33,514 nt of DNA from a virus. The translations under genes and the position numbers were made by a program. Positions 7,482 to 15,985 of this stretch are shown here, in pieces. The stretch lies in the IMG/VR virus record IMGVR_UViG_3300042514_002691, positions 1-33,514 of that record; one strand, given 5' to 3'. The notes under the pieces were generated by a model, which saw only the letters and a list, made by a program, of their open reading frames with translations, was not told the origin of the DNA and searched no databases. Each line of letters opens with the position of its first letter. Position 1 is the stretch's first letter.

Positions 7482-7511
7482 GTTATACCACACCTTTCTA
7501 TCGTCGGTCAA
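7482..7511 (-). promoter_or_regulatory. Promoter of the small minus-strand operon
   Basis: On the minus strand there is TTGACC (7511-7506), an 18-bp spacer and TATAAC (7487-7482) preceded by TGG (extended -10). The sequence TTGACCGACGATA resembles the TTGACGACGATA motif at the other minus-strand promoters with one extra base. The start should be near 7475, 30 nt before ATG 7445. Confidence 0.55.
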
Positions 7512-7574
7512 TAGGTAAATTAAAAAATATAAATTTAGGATATACTGATATAAATAATTACTTACTTTATAGAT

Positions 7575-8099
7575 ATGCCTAAGCGTCAAAAACAAATAGA
7601 TTTAACTTCCCAATCTGCGGAATTTATAAACCTCACCATAAGCCCCGGTGACACTTTTACATTCACACTCCAAAATATCCAACAGTTTTACGGATCGTTG
7701 GGAATTATTTTTATAGGCGACACACAGCAAAGACTGGGCTTATTCCCCAGTGGCTATTACTTATTTAAAATCCCCGCGGCTGGCAGCAAATTAGATTTAG
7801 TAATTAGCGCGGGGCAAACTATGGCCATGAGTGGACAAATCCCAATTGCCTATTCGGGAGAGATTCAGCTTATTACGCCATTGAGCCAAATTGATTCATT
7901 TAACTTTTCCGCCAATATTACGCCGGCGGATAAAATTCAAGTTATTACCGCATCATCAGTTGCCCAACATACTTATAGATTTTTAGGAGTATTAAGTGCT
8001 GCGCCAACTACAAGTTTGGCTCAATATCAGATTTATTTTAACTCAACCTTGACTAAATTTTTTGTTTACGACGGCGAGGGTTGGGTAGAAATAGTCTAA
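7575..8099 (+). CDS. Putative virion protein, fibre-like (174 aa)
   Basis: The protein is beta-rich with few charged residues and repeated short strands. Its C-terminal part (APTTSLAQYQIYFNSTLTK then FFVYDGEGW) resembles the 'y.Nt..nkf..ydG..W' ending common in phage fibre and appendage proteins. There is no signal peptide or enzyme motif. It lies between portal and capsid genes on the same strand, separated from portal by the minus-strand island. The upstream region 7515-7574 is AT-rich with a TATACT near 7543, which may be a -10. A head decoration or fibre role is inferred from composition and context. Confidence 0.5.
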   Translation: MPKRQKQIDLTSQSAEFINLTISPGDTFTFTLQNIQQFYGSLGIIFIGDTQQRLGLFPSGYYLFKIPAAGSKLDLVISAGQTMAMSGQIPIAYSGEIQLITPLSQIDSFNFSANITPADKIQVITASSVAQHTYRFLGVLSAAPTTSLAQYQIYFNSTLTKFFVYDGEGWVEIV

Positions 8100-8103
8100 A
8101 AAA

Positions 8104-8292
8104 CGTCAAGTAAAAATGGAGTTTTTAGGGAAACGTCACACAAATCGCGTCAAGCGTTTTCTTCTCTAATAAGGATTTTACCTGACGCTTTTACAAAAAT
8201 ACCCCTTTTTACCTGACGTGGGCTTAAAGTTAAAAATCCTCCAAAGTGCTTTTGTATAAGCCTTTGGAGGATTTATTGTAATTTACCTGACG
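8104..8292. repeat. Cluster of TTTTACYTGACG motifs
   Basis: In 190 bp there are three direct copies of the core TTTACCTGACG (8176-8188, 8207-8218, 8282-8292) and two inverted relatives (CGTCAAGTAAAA 8104-8115; CGTCAAG 8148-8154). The inverted pairs nest: 8103-8116 with 8206-8219, and 8147-8154 with 8181-8188. An exact 13-nt inverted copy (8176-8188 form) also occurs inside the reductase gene at 9051-9063. The purpose is unknown: protein-binding array, iterons or RNA structure. Confidence 0.55.
8234..8274. terminator. Strong hairpin between convergent genes
   Basis: AAATCCTCCAAAG (8234-8246) pairs perfectly with CTTTGGAGGATTT (8262-8274). The stem is extended by GCTT/AAGC after one bulged base, leaving a 6-nt loop. 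It lies between the ends of the 174-aa gene (+) and the reductase gene (-) and probably terminates both. Confidence 0.75.
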
Positions 8293-8295
8293 GGT

Positions 8296-11200
8296 TTATT
8301 TGCCTACTTCCTTAAATAAGCACTTATCCGAGTCGCATCCGGCCGGGCCAACTTGAGAATCTTCCACTTCCGCTGCGCTTAACCTTATTTGCAAAAGTTT
8401 ATCAAAACTACTATTTTTACGGCGAGCTAAAACCTCTCCCCATAAATCTTCATATTTTTCCTTAGAAATTGGCTCAAATGGCAGACGAGGGAAAGTTTCG
8501 CCACTGTCAAATCTTGCCAAAAGTGCCGCAGAACTATATCCGCCACAATTTTGGATGTTCTGGTAAAGGAGTTGTGCATATTCCCCAATTTCCTCTTGAC
8601 GTATTTCCAAAGTTGCTGAAGTATTGTGAGTTGCGTAGTAATTTTGTACTTGTAGGTAAAAGTCAAATTGGGCTTTTGCGCTAAATTTGCTTATATCTAC
8701 ATCTTCCCCGATGTTATCCGCCCAGCTAGTTTTTGTGGGAATTTCTACCAACCATTCCGTAACTCTTGGGTCAAATGGATCGTTTAATAAATTACCCTCA
8801 GCATCTTTACAAGATTGGGAAGGAATAATACCGTAGCCATAGTCCATACAAGCTAAAGCTACTGCGTCGTCTCTGCCAAAAGTAATCCGACGGATAAATC
8901 TAGCAGCTTTTGGAGGATGCCAACCAGGAGACGCGCCAGTTAAGAGACTCTTAGTCCCGCTTGGTTGCACCGTAGTACATCTATTGGGGCGTTTAAGCGA
9001 ATGTGCATGACAGTATTCCCAAACTGCTTTATGGGCTTCATCTTTAAAAAGCGTCAGGTAAAATTCTTCCAAGGCTTTAAAAAGTAGTCCGTTGCAAACG
9101 CCGGGGTGTTTTATAGCAAATTTCCCTTGGCTTTTATTCCAATCGTTAATAATTTCAACTACCTCATCTGGGAATGTTTCTATCCAATTTTCTAAATCCT
9201 TTGATGTGATAAAGTCTCTGTCTGAGTATTCCTCCCTGCCGCCTTCCCACCAGCGCAACCAACTTTCCCCAAATAAATTAACGAAAAAGTCAAATAAGCC
9301 AGTAAAGCTAACGCCAACAATAGGGTCTAACTCCCTAGATTTTTGATATCTCTCGTCAGGGAATTTGTCATTTAATAGTACGGCTGCAATTAAACCCGCA
9401 GCCCTAAATGAGTCTCTTAAACTATTTAAGTCTTTTCCATCTAGCGTGTTTAGGTGTACTTCAGCGAGATCGCAGAAAAAATTGTTACCCACAATTTCTC
9501 CGCAATTATGCGCGACAAAGCCCTCTACTACACCCCAGTGCGTTATTGGTTCAGAAAAATCATAAACTTTTACAATCCCTTGTTTTTCTACTACCGATAT
9601 TGAGGGAGAGGTTGCCAAGAGAGTTTTGGCAAATTTATCAATCTTGTACGAATGAATAAAGTTGATTTGGTTGAAGAATGAAAGTCTCCCTTTGTATTGC
9701 TGAATATTTACGTCGTAACTTTCTCTACATTGGTAAATACCGTTAGGAAACGATACGGTTGACGGTCGGTTGATGGTAATATAAGCTTCTATGCCAAAGT
9801 CTGCTTTTAAAGAATCAACAACCTGTTCGCCCATTTCTCTACAGGTCGTCTTTAAGGTCACTCTGCCGTTTTTTAGAACACTGCCGTTAGCTGAATAAAG
9901 TCCAGACAAGAACGATGCTTTTATGTCTAAGTCCCAGCCTTTATAAGTGGATGGGAGTGCGCGAAATGGAAGGGTGTAAAGAGAAAAGTCGTATTTGTCA
10001 ATTAACTCATTCAGTCCGTTAACATAAATACGCCTTTCGCCATGTTTCTTGCATTTCAAACCTTCCGTTTCTTGGAAAAATTCTAGGATTTCTTGATCCT
10101 TTTTACCTATGTTGACAGCAACACCTAGTTGCCCTTTTTTGTCGCCTTTCAAATCAGATAAATCAGATAATTGACCATCACCTTGGACAAATCCTAAACA
10201 AACGAATATTTTATTCTTATGCTCTGGCACTTTTAAGAATGGCATTAATCTGTCACCCGGTCTTAATTCAGATGCGTCAACTCTTTTGCCATCAATATTT
10301 AAAAAAGAGTGATCTGGAGTGCAGTGAATACTTCCATAAGCCCCCATTCCTACCCTTACGGTTTCCTTTTCACCTGAACACCATATATGAGATAGAGAAA
10401 CATTGCCCTCTGCGTTAATTATCTCTACATCTTGACCGTCCAACGACTCGAATGTTCTGTAACCATCTTTAGTTAATATTTTCATATCCCCACGAAAACA
10501 AGGGTTGGTAGCGTACCTAGACATCCTTTCTTCCGCTTCAGCAATACTCAACAGCCCTAACTTAGCTAAAAAATTTAATGCTTCATTTAAGGACTTATTG
10601 TATAAGTCTAAAAACTTATTTTTTAAATCCTTATTAGAGAGTAAATCCACGTTAGCTCTAGCTACCGCTTCGCCAGCCCATTGAATTGCACCTTCACCGC
10701 TGTGGAATTGTTTTTGCACACTTTTTTTGACCTCTTCTAAAGTTGGGCGACGGTGATAAACTAACGTATGATTAGCCATTCTTAAGCAATCTTTGTCAGG
10801 ATCTATTTTCCAGTTACCCTCATTGTCTTGTTGCCACAAGTTATCTTTAGCGGTCGCAAACTCTATATCTTCTGGCGAACCCTGTCTCATGCCCGCCGAC
10901 CTTCTTATATTTCCGGCTACAATTGTAACACTAGCCTCATCAATTAACTTGCATAACTCTAAAGCGGTAAGTTGGCGACCTATAGCCCCGTTTAAAATCT
11001 TAGCTAATTTTCCATACATCCCAGCTAAAGCTATGGGATTAGCTGTTCCGCCAAAACCCCGTAGTTTTTCCCCACTACTTCTTACCGCACCTAAGCAAAC
11101 GAAAACTTTAACGTTTTTCGCTAAATCTTCCCTTGAAGACAACTCTAGAAGTGTAAGGTAAGAGTCTACCCAACCCTTACGGCTATCTCCAACAAAAATG

Positions 11201-11679
11201 TTAACTTGTCCGCGCGCGCCGCTAACGATAGTGTCATCGTGCCTGTTTTCTTTTTTTACAGTGCCAGGTAAATTAACAATCTCTACGCTTAAATTATTCC
11301 TTATAATAGGAAGATTTTTAATATATTTATCTTCCAACACTGCGCCAGTCCCGCATCCCTGCATAGCCAAATTCATCATTAAGCTTAATGCTTCCCAGTC
11401 TGTAATGTTTGTGGATGAGCAATTATAAGCACCGTAAACGTTTTCTGGCTTTTTTAACCAGTCTGTTCCGCCACACCACAGCCACCTTCCACTACTTAAT
11501 ACTTTAAATTCTTCCTGCGATCGCCTAATTAAGTCACCCTCAGCCTTAGTTAATTTTCCCAGAGAAATTAATGCCGTAATTGTCCGGTCACAAACATCTT
11601 GCCATGTCTCTTTTTTACTTCTTGAATAAGTGCGGTAAAACACAGGTTTTGCGGACGGAGCATAAACTTCGTTAAACAT
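8296..11679 (-). CDS. Adenosylcobalamin-dependent (class II) ribonucleotide reductase with intein
   Basis: The 1127-residue product contains a 332-residue intein, leaving about 795 residues of monomeric class II ribonucleoside-triphosphate reductase. It makes dNTPs through a B12-generated thiyl radical. Seen features: Cys87 in AYNCSST and Cys736 in NNFFCDLAEV (candidate active-site redox pair), the NP|CGEI loop with the predicted catalytic Cys726 after splicing, QPSGTKSLLTGASPGWHPP in the C-terminal barrel, and the C-terminal shuttle pair C1115-x4-C1120. It is transcribed against the virion genes. Phages often carry such enzymes to raise dNTP supply, and dCMP deaminase at 32754 fits the same role. 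The start at 11679 has only a weak AAGAAA ribosome site. Confidence 0.93.
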   Translation of the reverse strand: MFNEVYAPSAKPVFYRTYSRSKKETWQDVCDRTITALISLGKLTKAEGDLIRRSQEEFKVLSSGRWLWCGGTDWLKKPENVYGAYNCSSTNITDWEALSLMMNLAMQGCGTGAVLEDKYIKNLPIIRNNLSVEIVNLPGTVKKENRHDDTIVSGARGQVNIFVGDSRKGWVDSYLTLLELSSREDLAKNVKVFVCLGAVRSSGEKLRGFGGTANPIALAGMYGKLAKILNGAIGRQLTALELCKLIDEASVTIVAGNIRRSAGMRQGSPEDIEFATAKDNLWQQDNEGNWKIDPDKDCLRMANHTLVYHRRPTLEEVKKSVQKQFHSGEGAIQWAGEAVARANVDLLSNKDLKNKFLDLYNKSLNEALNFLAKLGLLSIAEAEERMSRYATNPCFRGDMKILTKDGYRTFESLDGQDVEIINAEGNVSLSHIWCSGEKETVRVGMGAYGSIHCTPDHSFLNIDGKRVDASELRPGDRLMPFLKVPEHKNKIFVCLGFVQGDGQLSDLSDLKGDKKGQLGVAVNIGKKDQEILEFFQETEGLKCKKHGERRIYVNGLNELIDKYDFSLYTLPFRALPSTYKGWDLDIKASFLSGLYSANGSVLKNGRVTLKTTCREMGEQVVDSLKADFGIEAYITINRPSTVSFPNGIYQCRESYDVNIQQYKGRLSFFNQINFIHSYKIDKFAKTLLATSPSISVVEKQGIVKVYDFSEPITHWGVVEGFVAHNCGEIVGNNFFCDLAEVHLNTLDGKDLNSLRDSFRAAGLIAAVLLNDKFPDERYQKSRELDPIVGVSFTGLFDFFVNLFGESWLRWWEGGREEYSDRDFITSKDLENWIETFPDEVVEIINDWNKSQGKFAIKHPGVCNGLLFKALEEFYLTLFKDEAHKAVWEYCHAHSLKRPNRCTTVQPSGTKSLLTGASPGWHPPKAARFIRRITFGRDDAVALACMDYGYGIIPSQSCKDAEGNLLNDPFDPRVTEWLVEIPTKTSWADNIGEDVDISKFSAKAQFDFYLQVQNYYATHNTSATLEIRQEEIGEYAQLLYQNIQNCGGYSSAALLARFDSGETFPRLPFEPISKEKYEDLWGEVLARRKNSSFDKLLQIRLSAAEVEDSQVGPAGCDSDKCLFKEVGK
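9505..10500 (-). other. Intein with LAGLIDADG homing-endonuclease domain, inserted at the reductase catalytic cysteine
   Basis: The intein spans residues 394-725 of the precursor. Block A starts CFRGDMKIL (Cys394), block B has IHCTPDHSF (T454-x2-H457), and block F/G ends VYDFSEPITHWGVV...GFVAHN with H724-N725. The +1 residue is Cys726. All splicing residues are present, so splicing should be intact and would restore TNPCGEI. The middle has two dodecapeptide motifs, LGFVQGDG (495-502) and SGLYSANG (592-599). The second has Asn598 where an acidic residue is expected, so DNA cleavage may be lost. Confidence 0.92.
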
Positions 11680-11716
11680 TTTCTTAGAGGAGTAAAGATT
11701 TATACTTGTTTATAGC

Positions 11717-11741
11717 ACATTCCCATAAAGAATGTTATAAT
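11717..11741 (+). promoter_or_regulatory. Promoter of the capsid operon with operator-like inverted repeat
   Basis: An extended -10, TGTTATAAT (11733-11741), predicts a start near 11748, before the GTG at 11775. The -35 region is weak (TAGCAC 11713-11718). An inverted repeat ACATTC (11717-11722)/GAATGT (11730-11735) occupies the spacer, a typical place for a repressor or activator site. The rest of 11680-11774 holds the divergent start of the reductase gene. Confidence 0.5.
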
Positions 11742-11774
11742 AAGCACTAATCAGTTTTTTTAACCTTAAAAAAA

Positions 11775-14186
11775 GTGTCAGAGAAAAATGCAAGGTTAGA
11801 ACTTAAGGATGGTGAAATTGCCGTAGGTCAAGCTACGCGATATTTTAATTTGGAAATTCTTCCCAACTTCTCAAAATCTTTAAATTTAAATAAGGATATG
11901 GAGGAAGAGGAGAGTGGGGAAGAAGTAGTAGGAAACTTAACCGCAAGTTTTGTTTTTTCTTCCGAATATCCAATCCTTAGATACGATTACTGGGAAGATG
12001 AGAGATATTACGAAGTTCTTTCCCATGAGCCAGGCTGTTGCAATACTCAAAGGGTTACAGAAGGTGTCTGCCCAATTCTTTGGAATCATAATTGGGATTT
12101 GCAACGCGGCATAGTAATGGGGGTAAATTTCTCCCAAGGTAAGGCTATTTGCGATGTCCAGTACGACGACAACGCAGAGGGTAGAGACTTATATAACTTA
12201 GTCCAAAAGGGTACTCGTAAAGGTGTTTCGTTCATGTACCAAGTACAGGATGAATACACCGAACTTCCCAAGAAAGAAGCCGCCGCTCTTATTGAAAAAT
12301 ACGGACTCGCAGACAGGGGTTATTACCCAGTCAGGATAAGTAAAAATTGGGAAATATTTGAGATATCCCATGCAAGCGTACCTGCCGATCCGACGGTAGG
12401 AGTAGGCAAAAGCCTACAGCGCAATGGAAAAGATGAGCCTAAAATTATTCAAATTAAAGGTAAAAATATGCCTCCACTAACACCTTTAGAAGAAGTTAAA
12501 TCTTCAACTCCCGACCCCGTTCCTGCGCTAGAGGAAAGGGAGATTGTAGCCGTAGCAGAGTTGAAGTCTCAAGGCTTAGATTTAGAAGCCGTTAGAAAAT
12601 TAATTCTTGAAACAGTAACTCCAGTTCGGGAAATGAATTTAGTTCTAGAACAAGAAAAATCTCAAGCCTTAGCAGAAAATTCAAGCTTAAAACAAGAATT
12701 AGACCAAGAACGCGCCGAGAGATTAAAAGCCCAGCAATTAGCTGATACCCTTAAAGATATTTCGCAGTTAATTGGCCGCCCCGGATCTGAAGTCGTCCCC
12801 GCCGTTAAAAATACCCCAAAGTTTGCCATGCAAGGTTTAGCTAAAGAATTTATTGACTTATTTAACAGTTCCAAAGCCGAACCTACAGAAGTTCGCCACG
12901 ATGGAATGGTTGCAGTCCAACGGAATCATAATGTTTTAGCTAGATTCATGCACGATCACTTCCGTGAAGAGCAAGCCACTAAGGGTTTGCGTAATTGGAA
13001 ACACTCTCCTTTGGTTAAAGAATTAGAAAATCACTTTAAATCTTCTGAGGGTGGCGGATTTCTTTCTGGTCGTGCGGCCGGGCCAACTATTGGATCGAGC
13101 GGCAGCATTGGCGCAATTTTCTTGGATGTTCTCTCAGCTTTAATGAGAGAAACTCACAACTCCAATAATATTTGGTGGCAGTTTGCTTCCACTATATATG
13201 ACTCAACATCTGCGCCCAATAAATCCATCCTGATTCCTCGCGCTAATAATTTAGCCGATCCTACAGATGTTAACGACTTCCTGATCAGCACAACCGACAC
13301 CTATACCAGCATTAATTATTCTCGTGGTACTTCTACGGATTCTCAAGGCTTGGAAATTACCACAGTCCCATTAACTATTGCTCAATGGGGTCTAGGTTTG
13401 AGCACAGGAGTAGGCAACCGCCCTGTATTTATTCCAGAATTTACTGAAGCTACGTCATTAATTGACTTAATGGCAGTGTTGGATAAAGTATTAATGCAGC
13501 ACTACTTCAAATTTGAAGATTTGATGGTGCGTAAGGAATACTTTAAGACAACTAAAGTTTATTACAACGATAAGGGTGAAGTAACGTCCGTTCCGGCTAA
13601 CGTTGCCGCAACAGATGACGGTACTTTAACTGAAGACTTCCTGTCTTCTGTTTATTCCCAGCTTTACGCCGACCAATGGCCAACTTTGCCTAATAACAGT
13701 TACATTTTGACAGTTCCCCCTAAATCCTTAGACAATCTAAAGAAATCTTTAGGCAAGCTTTACTCTCCTGTAACTGAAGAACAACGCCAGAATATTTCTA
13801 ACGTTCTCCGTGCGGCTTCTGGAATTGAAATCGGACAAAGCTCAGGTTACGTCGGTCAATATTGCGGCTTTGAAATTTTCTCAGGCAATACATGGGGTGT
13901 TGGTGCGCCAGGTGGATCTGATCCAACCGTAAACACAACTACTTTTGGCGCGGGTGCAACCGTTACTGAAGACTGTTTCGTATTTAGCTACGGTGCGGTC
14001 GGTCGCGGTATTGCATTACCAATGGAAGTTCGCGCTTCTGGTACAACTCCATTTAACATGGGAGAATCTTTTATCTGGATTAGCCGTGAACAAACTGGCG
14101 TTATTGACTTGGATGCAGCTTTAGCTTCCCCAGCAGGACAACAAACTCGTTGCGCTAAATTAAGAGTTGCGCGTAGGGCTGTTTAA
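11775..14186 (+). CDS. Prohead protease fused to HK97-fold major capsid protein
   Basis: This is a single 803-residue polypeptide. Residues about 50-215 are an S78-type prohead protease: WNHNWD with candidate catalytic His105, KGVSFMY with Ser152, and the closing EISHASVPADPTVGVG block. Residues about 255-330 form a Glu/Lys-rich coiled coil, equivalent to the scaffold or delta domain. Residues about 345-800 are the major capsid protein, including the N-arm, a helix-rich P domain and the terminal 'FVFSYGAVGRGIALPMEV' region. In many phages these are two genes; here the frame is uninterrupted. The GTG start has only a weak ribosome site; Met42 (11898) is an alternative. The cleavage point is probably between 330 and 390. 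Confidence 0.88.
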   Translation: MSEKNARLELKDGEIAVGQATRYFNLEILPNFSKSLNLNKDMEEEESGEEVVGNLTASFVFSSEYPILRYDYWEDERYYEVLSHEPGCCNTQRVTEGVCPILWNHNWDLQRGIVMGVNFSQGKAICDVQYDDNAEGRDLYNLVQKGTRKGVSFMYQVQDEYTELPKKEAAALIEKYGLADRGYYPVRISKNWEIFEISHASVPADPTVGVGKSLQRNGKDEPKIIQIKGKNMPPLTPLEEVKSSTPDPVPALEEREIVAVAELKSQGLDLEAVRKLILETVTPVREMNLVLEQEKSQALAENSSLKQELDQERAERLKAQQLADTLKDISQLIGRPGSEVVPAVKNTPKFAMQGLAKEFIDLFNSSKAEPTEVRHDGMVAVQRNHNVLARFMHDHFREEQATKGLRNWKHSPLVKELENHFKSSEGGGFLSGRAAGPTIGSSGSIGAIFLDVLSALMRETHNSNNIWWQFASTIYDSTSAPNKSILIPRANNLADPTDVNDFLISTTDTYTSINYSRGTSTDSQGLEITTVPLTIAQWGLGLSTGVGNRPVFIPEFTEATSLIDLMAVLDKVLMQHYFKFEDLMVRKEYFKTTKVYYNDKGEVTSVPANVAATDDGTLTEDFLSSVYSQLYADQWPTLPNNSYILTVPPKSLDNLKKSLGKLYSPVTEEQRQNISNVLRAASGIEIGQSSGYVGQYCGFEIFSGNTWGVGAPGGSDPTVNTTTFGAGATVTEDCFVFSYGAVGRGIALPMEVRASGTTPFNMGESFIWISREQTGVIDLDAALASPAGQQTRCAKLRVARRAV

Positions 14187-14193
14187 GTTTTTT

Positions 14194-14215
14194 ACCCTTA
14201 ACTTAAGTTAAGGGT
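14194..14215. terminator. Perfect 22-bp palindrome after the capsid gene
   Basis: ACCCTTAACTT followed by AAGTTAAGGGT is perfectly self-complementary. On the plus strand it is followed by AACTTTT, and on the minus strand by six A. It could reduce read-through after the capsid gene, protect the mRNA 3' end, or bind a dimeric protein. It shares the arm CCCTTAACT with the terminator at 6926-6959. Confidence 0.5.
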
Positions 14216-14246
14216 AACTTTTAAGATTAAATTTAAGGATAAGAAA

Positions 14247-14492
14247 GTGCCAGAAGAAAACGAAAATATTCCGGTTGAGGAAACTAAAAAACCTCCAACC
14301 AAAACTAAAACGCCAGCGGTAGAAGCAAAAGTAATAAAAAAAGCAATGGGCGTTTATTCTACAGAATACTTCAAAAGAAACAATATTCCCTACTGCCAAA
14401 ATTGTGGGGCGCAATACCAAACTAACCAGACAGACGAACCTGTTTGTGCAGAAAATTTTTCCAAAGATAATTGCCCAAGGCTAGGAAATTAA
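14247..14492 (+). CDS. Small protein with cysteine knuckle (81 aa)
   Basis: The N-terminal 30 residues are Pro/Lys/Glu-rich and probably disordered. The C-terminal half has C50-x2-C53 and C67-x8-C76, a plausible zinc site. It starts with GTG after AAGGA at 9 nt. It lies between capsid and neck genes and could be a small capsid-associated or assembly protein; no family is recognised. Confidence 0.6.
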   Translation: MPEENENIPVEETKKPPTKTKTPAVEAKVIKKAMGVYSTEYFKRNNIPYCQNCGAQYQTNQTDEPVCAENFSKDNCPRLGN

Positions 14493-14497
14493 TTAAG

Positions 14498-15133
14498 ATG
14501 ATTTTAACCGTACAGGAATTGAGAAATCTTTCGCCATCGCTGTCCGTCCTTGGTAATCTAGAATTAGAAGGACTTATTTTGCGATCTCAATCTCTGTGCG
14601 AATCATCCTTGGGCGCAAATCGGGAATTGGTAATTAAGGATTATGTATTAGAAAGGGTTTTAGGTTTAAATAAAATAGCCTTAGTTTATGCTCCCGTAAC
14701 GGCAATTAATTTAGTAGAAGTTAGGTATAATAATTTATTTGTTAGTTTTGGTGATATCCCAGTTAGCCAAAATTGGGAAGTTTTACCATCAGAAAATTAC
14801 TTTTTAATTGGAGATTGTTTAGAACTTAATAATTTTAACTATATAAATGCCAATATTATTAGAGGTATACGAAGGAGTCGTAGCAATAACGTAACTCAAG
14901 AAATAAGAATTACTTACAGCGCAGGTTTAAATTTTTCCGCAACTTCCCAATCCCAAGAGATATTAAAAATTAAATCTGTAATTGCAGCTATCGCAGAAGT
15001 TCTATATAGAGAGCAGAAGATAATTAAAGAAGAGAGTTCGCAGGGAGCGAAAATAGTCTACCAAGATTTTAATGATTTAAAACCATTTGCTAATCTTTTG
15101 CCGTTATTTTATAAATATAGACCTCGGACTTAA
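14498..15133 (+). CDS. Putative head-tail connector (adaptor) protein
   Basis: The 211-residue protein starts MILTVQELRNLSPSLS at 14498, with AGGA about 11 nt upstream. Nine further in-frame residues upstream would overlap the previous gene and are rejected. The helical N terminus, a central beta-rich insertion and a long helix near 160-190 are compatible with gp6/gp15-like adaptor proteins that bind under the portal. The position directly after the capsid region supports this. The assignment rests on gene order and fold impression rather than a signature motif. Confidence 0.6.
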   Translation: MILTVQELRNLSPSLSVLGNLELEGLILRSQSLCESSLGANRELVIKDYVLERVLGLNKIALVYAPVTAINLVEVRYNNLFVSFGDIPVSQNWEVLPSENYFLIGDCLELNNFNYINANIIRGIRRSRSNNVTQEIRITYSAGLNFSATSQSQEILKIKSVIAAIAEVLYREQKIIKEESSQGAKIVYQDFNDLKPFANLLPLFYKYRPRT

Positions 15134-15134
15134 G

Positions 15135-15539
15135 ATGTTAAATAACCCTAATTTAAAAATTAACTTACTCGCAGGTAATGGGAGCTTTACAGAAGATGAT
15201 TACGGCAACCCCATTGAGGAGAAAACTAATGTAGAAGTTTTTGCTAGGGTGGCGCAATCCAAAAACCCTATTCATTATCAAATGCCAGGTATCCAAATTA
15301 CTGATATTTTTCTTAAGGGTAATATTTTAACTTTAAACAATAATAATATTTGGATGCCTTCAACTCTTCCTCTAGTTTTTGACTTAGAGATTGAGGCTAA
15401 CGCTGTCTTGGATTTAGGCGATAGAGAATATGTAGGTAAGTTTAAATTCTTACCCATAGTACAGCCTATTTTTTCGTCTTTAACTATGAGGTTTGGAGAG
15501 GTTATTTTTGGATATTTAAACCTTTCCCTGAGAAATTAA
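15135..15539 (+). CDS. Putative head-closure (stopper) or neck protein
   Basis: The 134-residue, beta-rich protein starts at ATG 15135, one base after the stop of the adaptor gene (TAAGATG). The more upstream start at 15087 would overlap the adaptor and is rejected. No named motif is seen. In siphovirus order the gene after the adaptor is usually the head-closure protein, and size and predicted beta-barrel character fit. Function is inferred from position. Confidence 0.5.
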   Translation: MLNNPNLKINLLAGNGSFTEDDYGNPIEEKTNVEVFARVAQSKNPIHYQMPGIQITDIFLKGNILTLNNNNIWMPSTLPLVFDLEIEANAVLDLGDREYVGKFKFLPIVQPIFSSLTMRFGEVIFGYLNLSLRN

Positions 15540-15566
15540 ATGTAATTTTTTATACCTTGTGATATA

Positions 15567-15983
15567 ATGGTAAAAACAAACGATTGGGAAAAACTTGTAA
15601 ATTTACCCAAATCTCAGGTAGCGACTTTTAAGTGGGACGTTGATTATGCAGCTAAACTGCATGAGGGATGGACTCTTAAGAGTGGTGAATCCGCACCAGC
15701 AAGGCCTTGGGTTTGGGTAACTGCCGATAGCTTTAATTTTAAGGAAGAATTTTCAAGAACAATTCTTAACTCTAGTAAAAGTAAGAGATTAGGGGATGCG
15801 ATTAAAAACTCTTTTTTTGAACTTAGTAGTAATTTCGGCAACGAGATGCAAGATTCCATAAAAAGTCCCATTTGGAACTGGCCACGATACACCCTTCGTA
15901 AAAGTGGTGACTTGGTGGGAAGTCCACGAGATATCGTAGATTTAGGCGGCTTAATTAACTCTTACTCCCTTACCGTTAGATAA
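15567..15983 (+). CDS. HK97 gp10-like neck/tail-completion protein
   Basis: The 138-residue protein contains YAAKLHEGWTLKSG followed by SAPARPWVWV (about 28-52). This matches the 'YA..vH.G......ARPw' signature of the HK97 gp10-like family of neck or minor tail proteins. The rest is a helix-rich region. It sits between the stopper-like and tail-terminator-like genes, exactly where gp10 homologues occur. Its role is joining head and tail. Confidence 0.7.
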   Translation: MVKTNDWEKLVNLPKSQVATFKWDVDYAAKLHEGWTLKSGESAPARPWVWVTADSFNFKEEFSRTILNSSKSKRLGDAIKNSFFELSSNFGNEMQDSIKSPIWNWPRYTLRKSGDLVGSPRDIVDLGGLINSYSLTVR

Positions 15984-15985
15984 AA

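Noticed and set aside
7191-7514. 107-aa plus-strand ORF opposite the zinc-ribbon and 35-aa genes
   Set aside because: It is antisense to two better supported genes and contains their promoter; the sequence is Phe/Leu/Ile-rich shadow.
10793-11161. 122-aa plus-strand ORF inside the reductase gene
   Set aside because: It is a shadow of the reductase coding strand, with low-complexity Ser/Leu/Pro composition.
15560-15568. Extended -10-like TGATATAAT at the start of the gp10-like gene
   Set aside because: A start from it would fall after the ATG at 15567, no later Met is suitable, and there is no -35; probably chance in AT-rich DNA.
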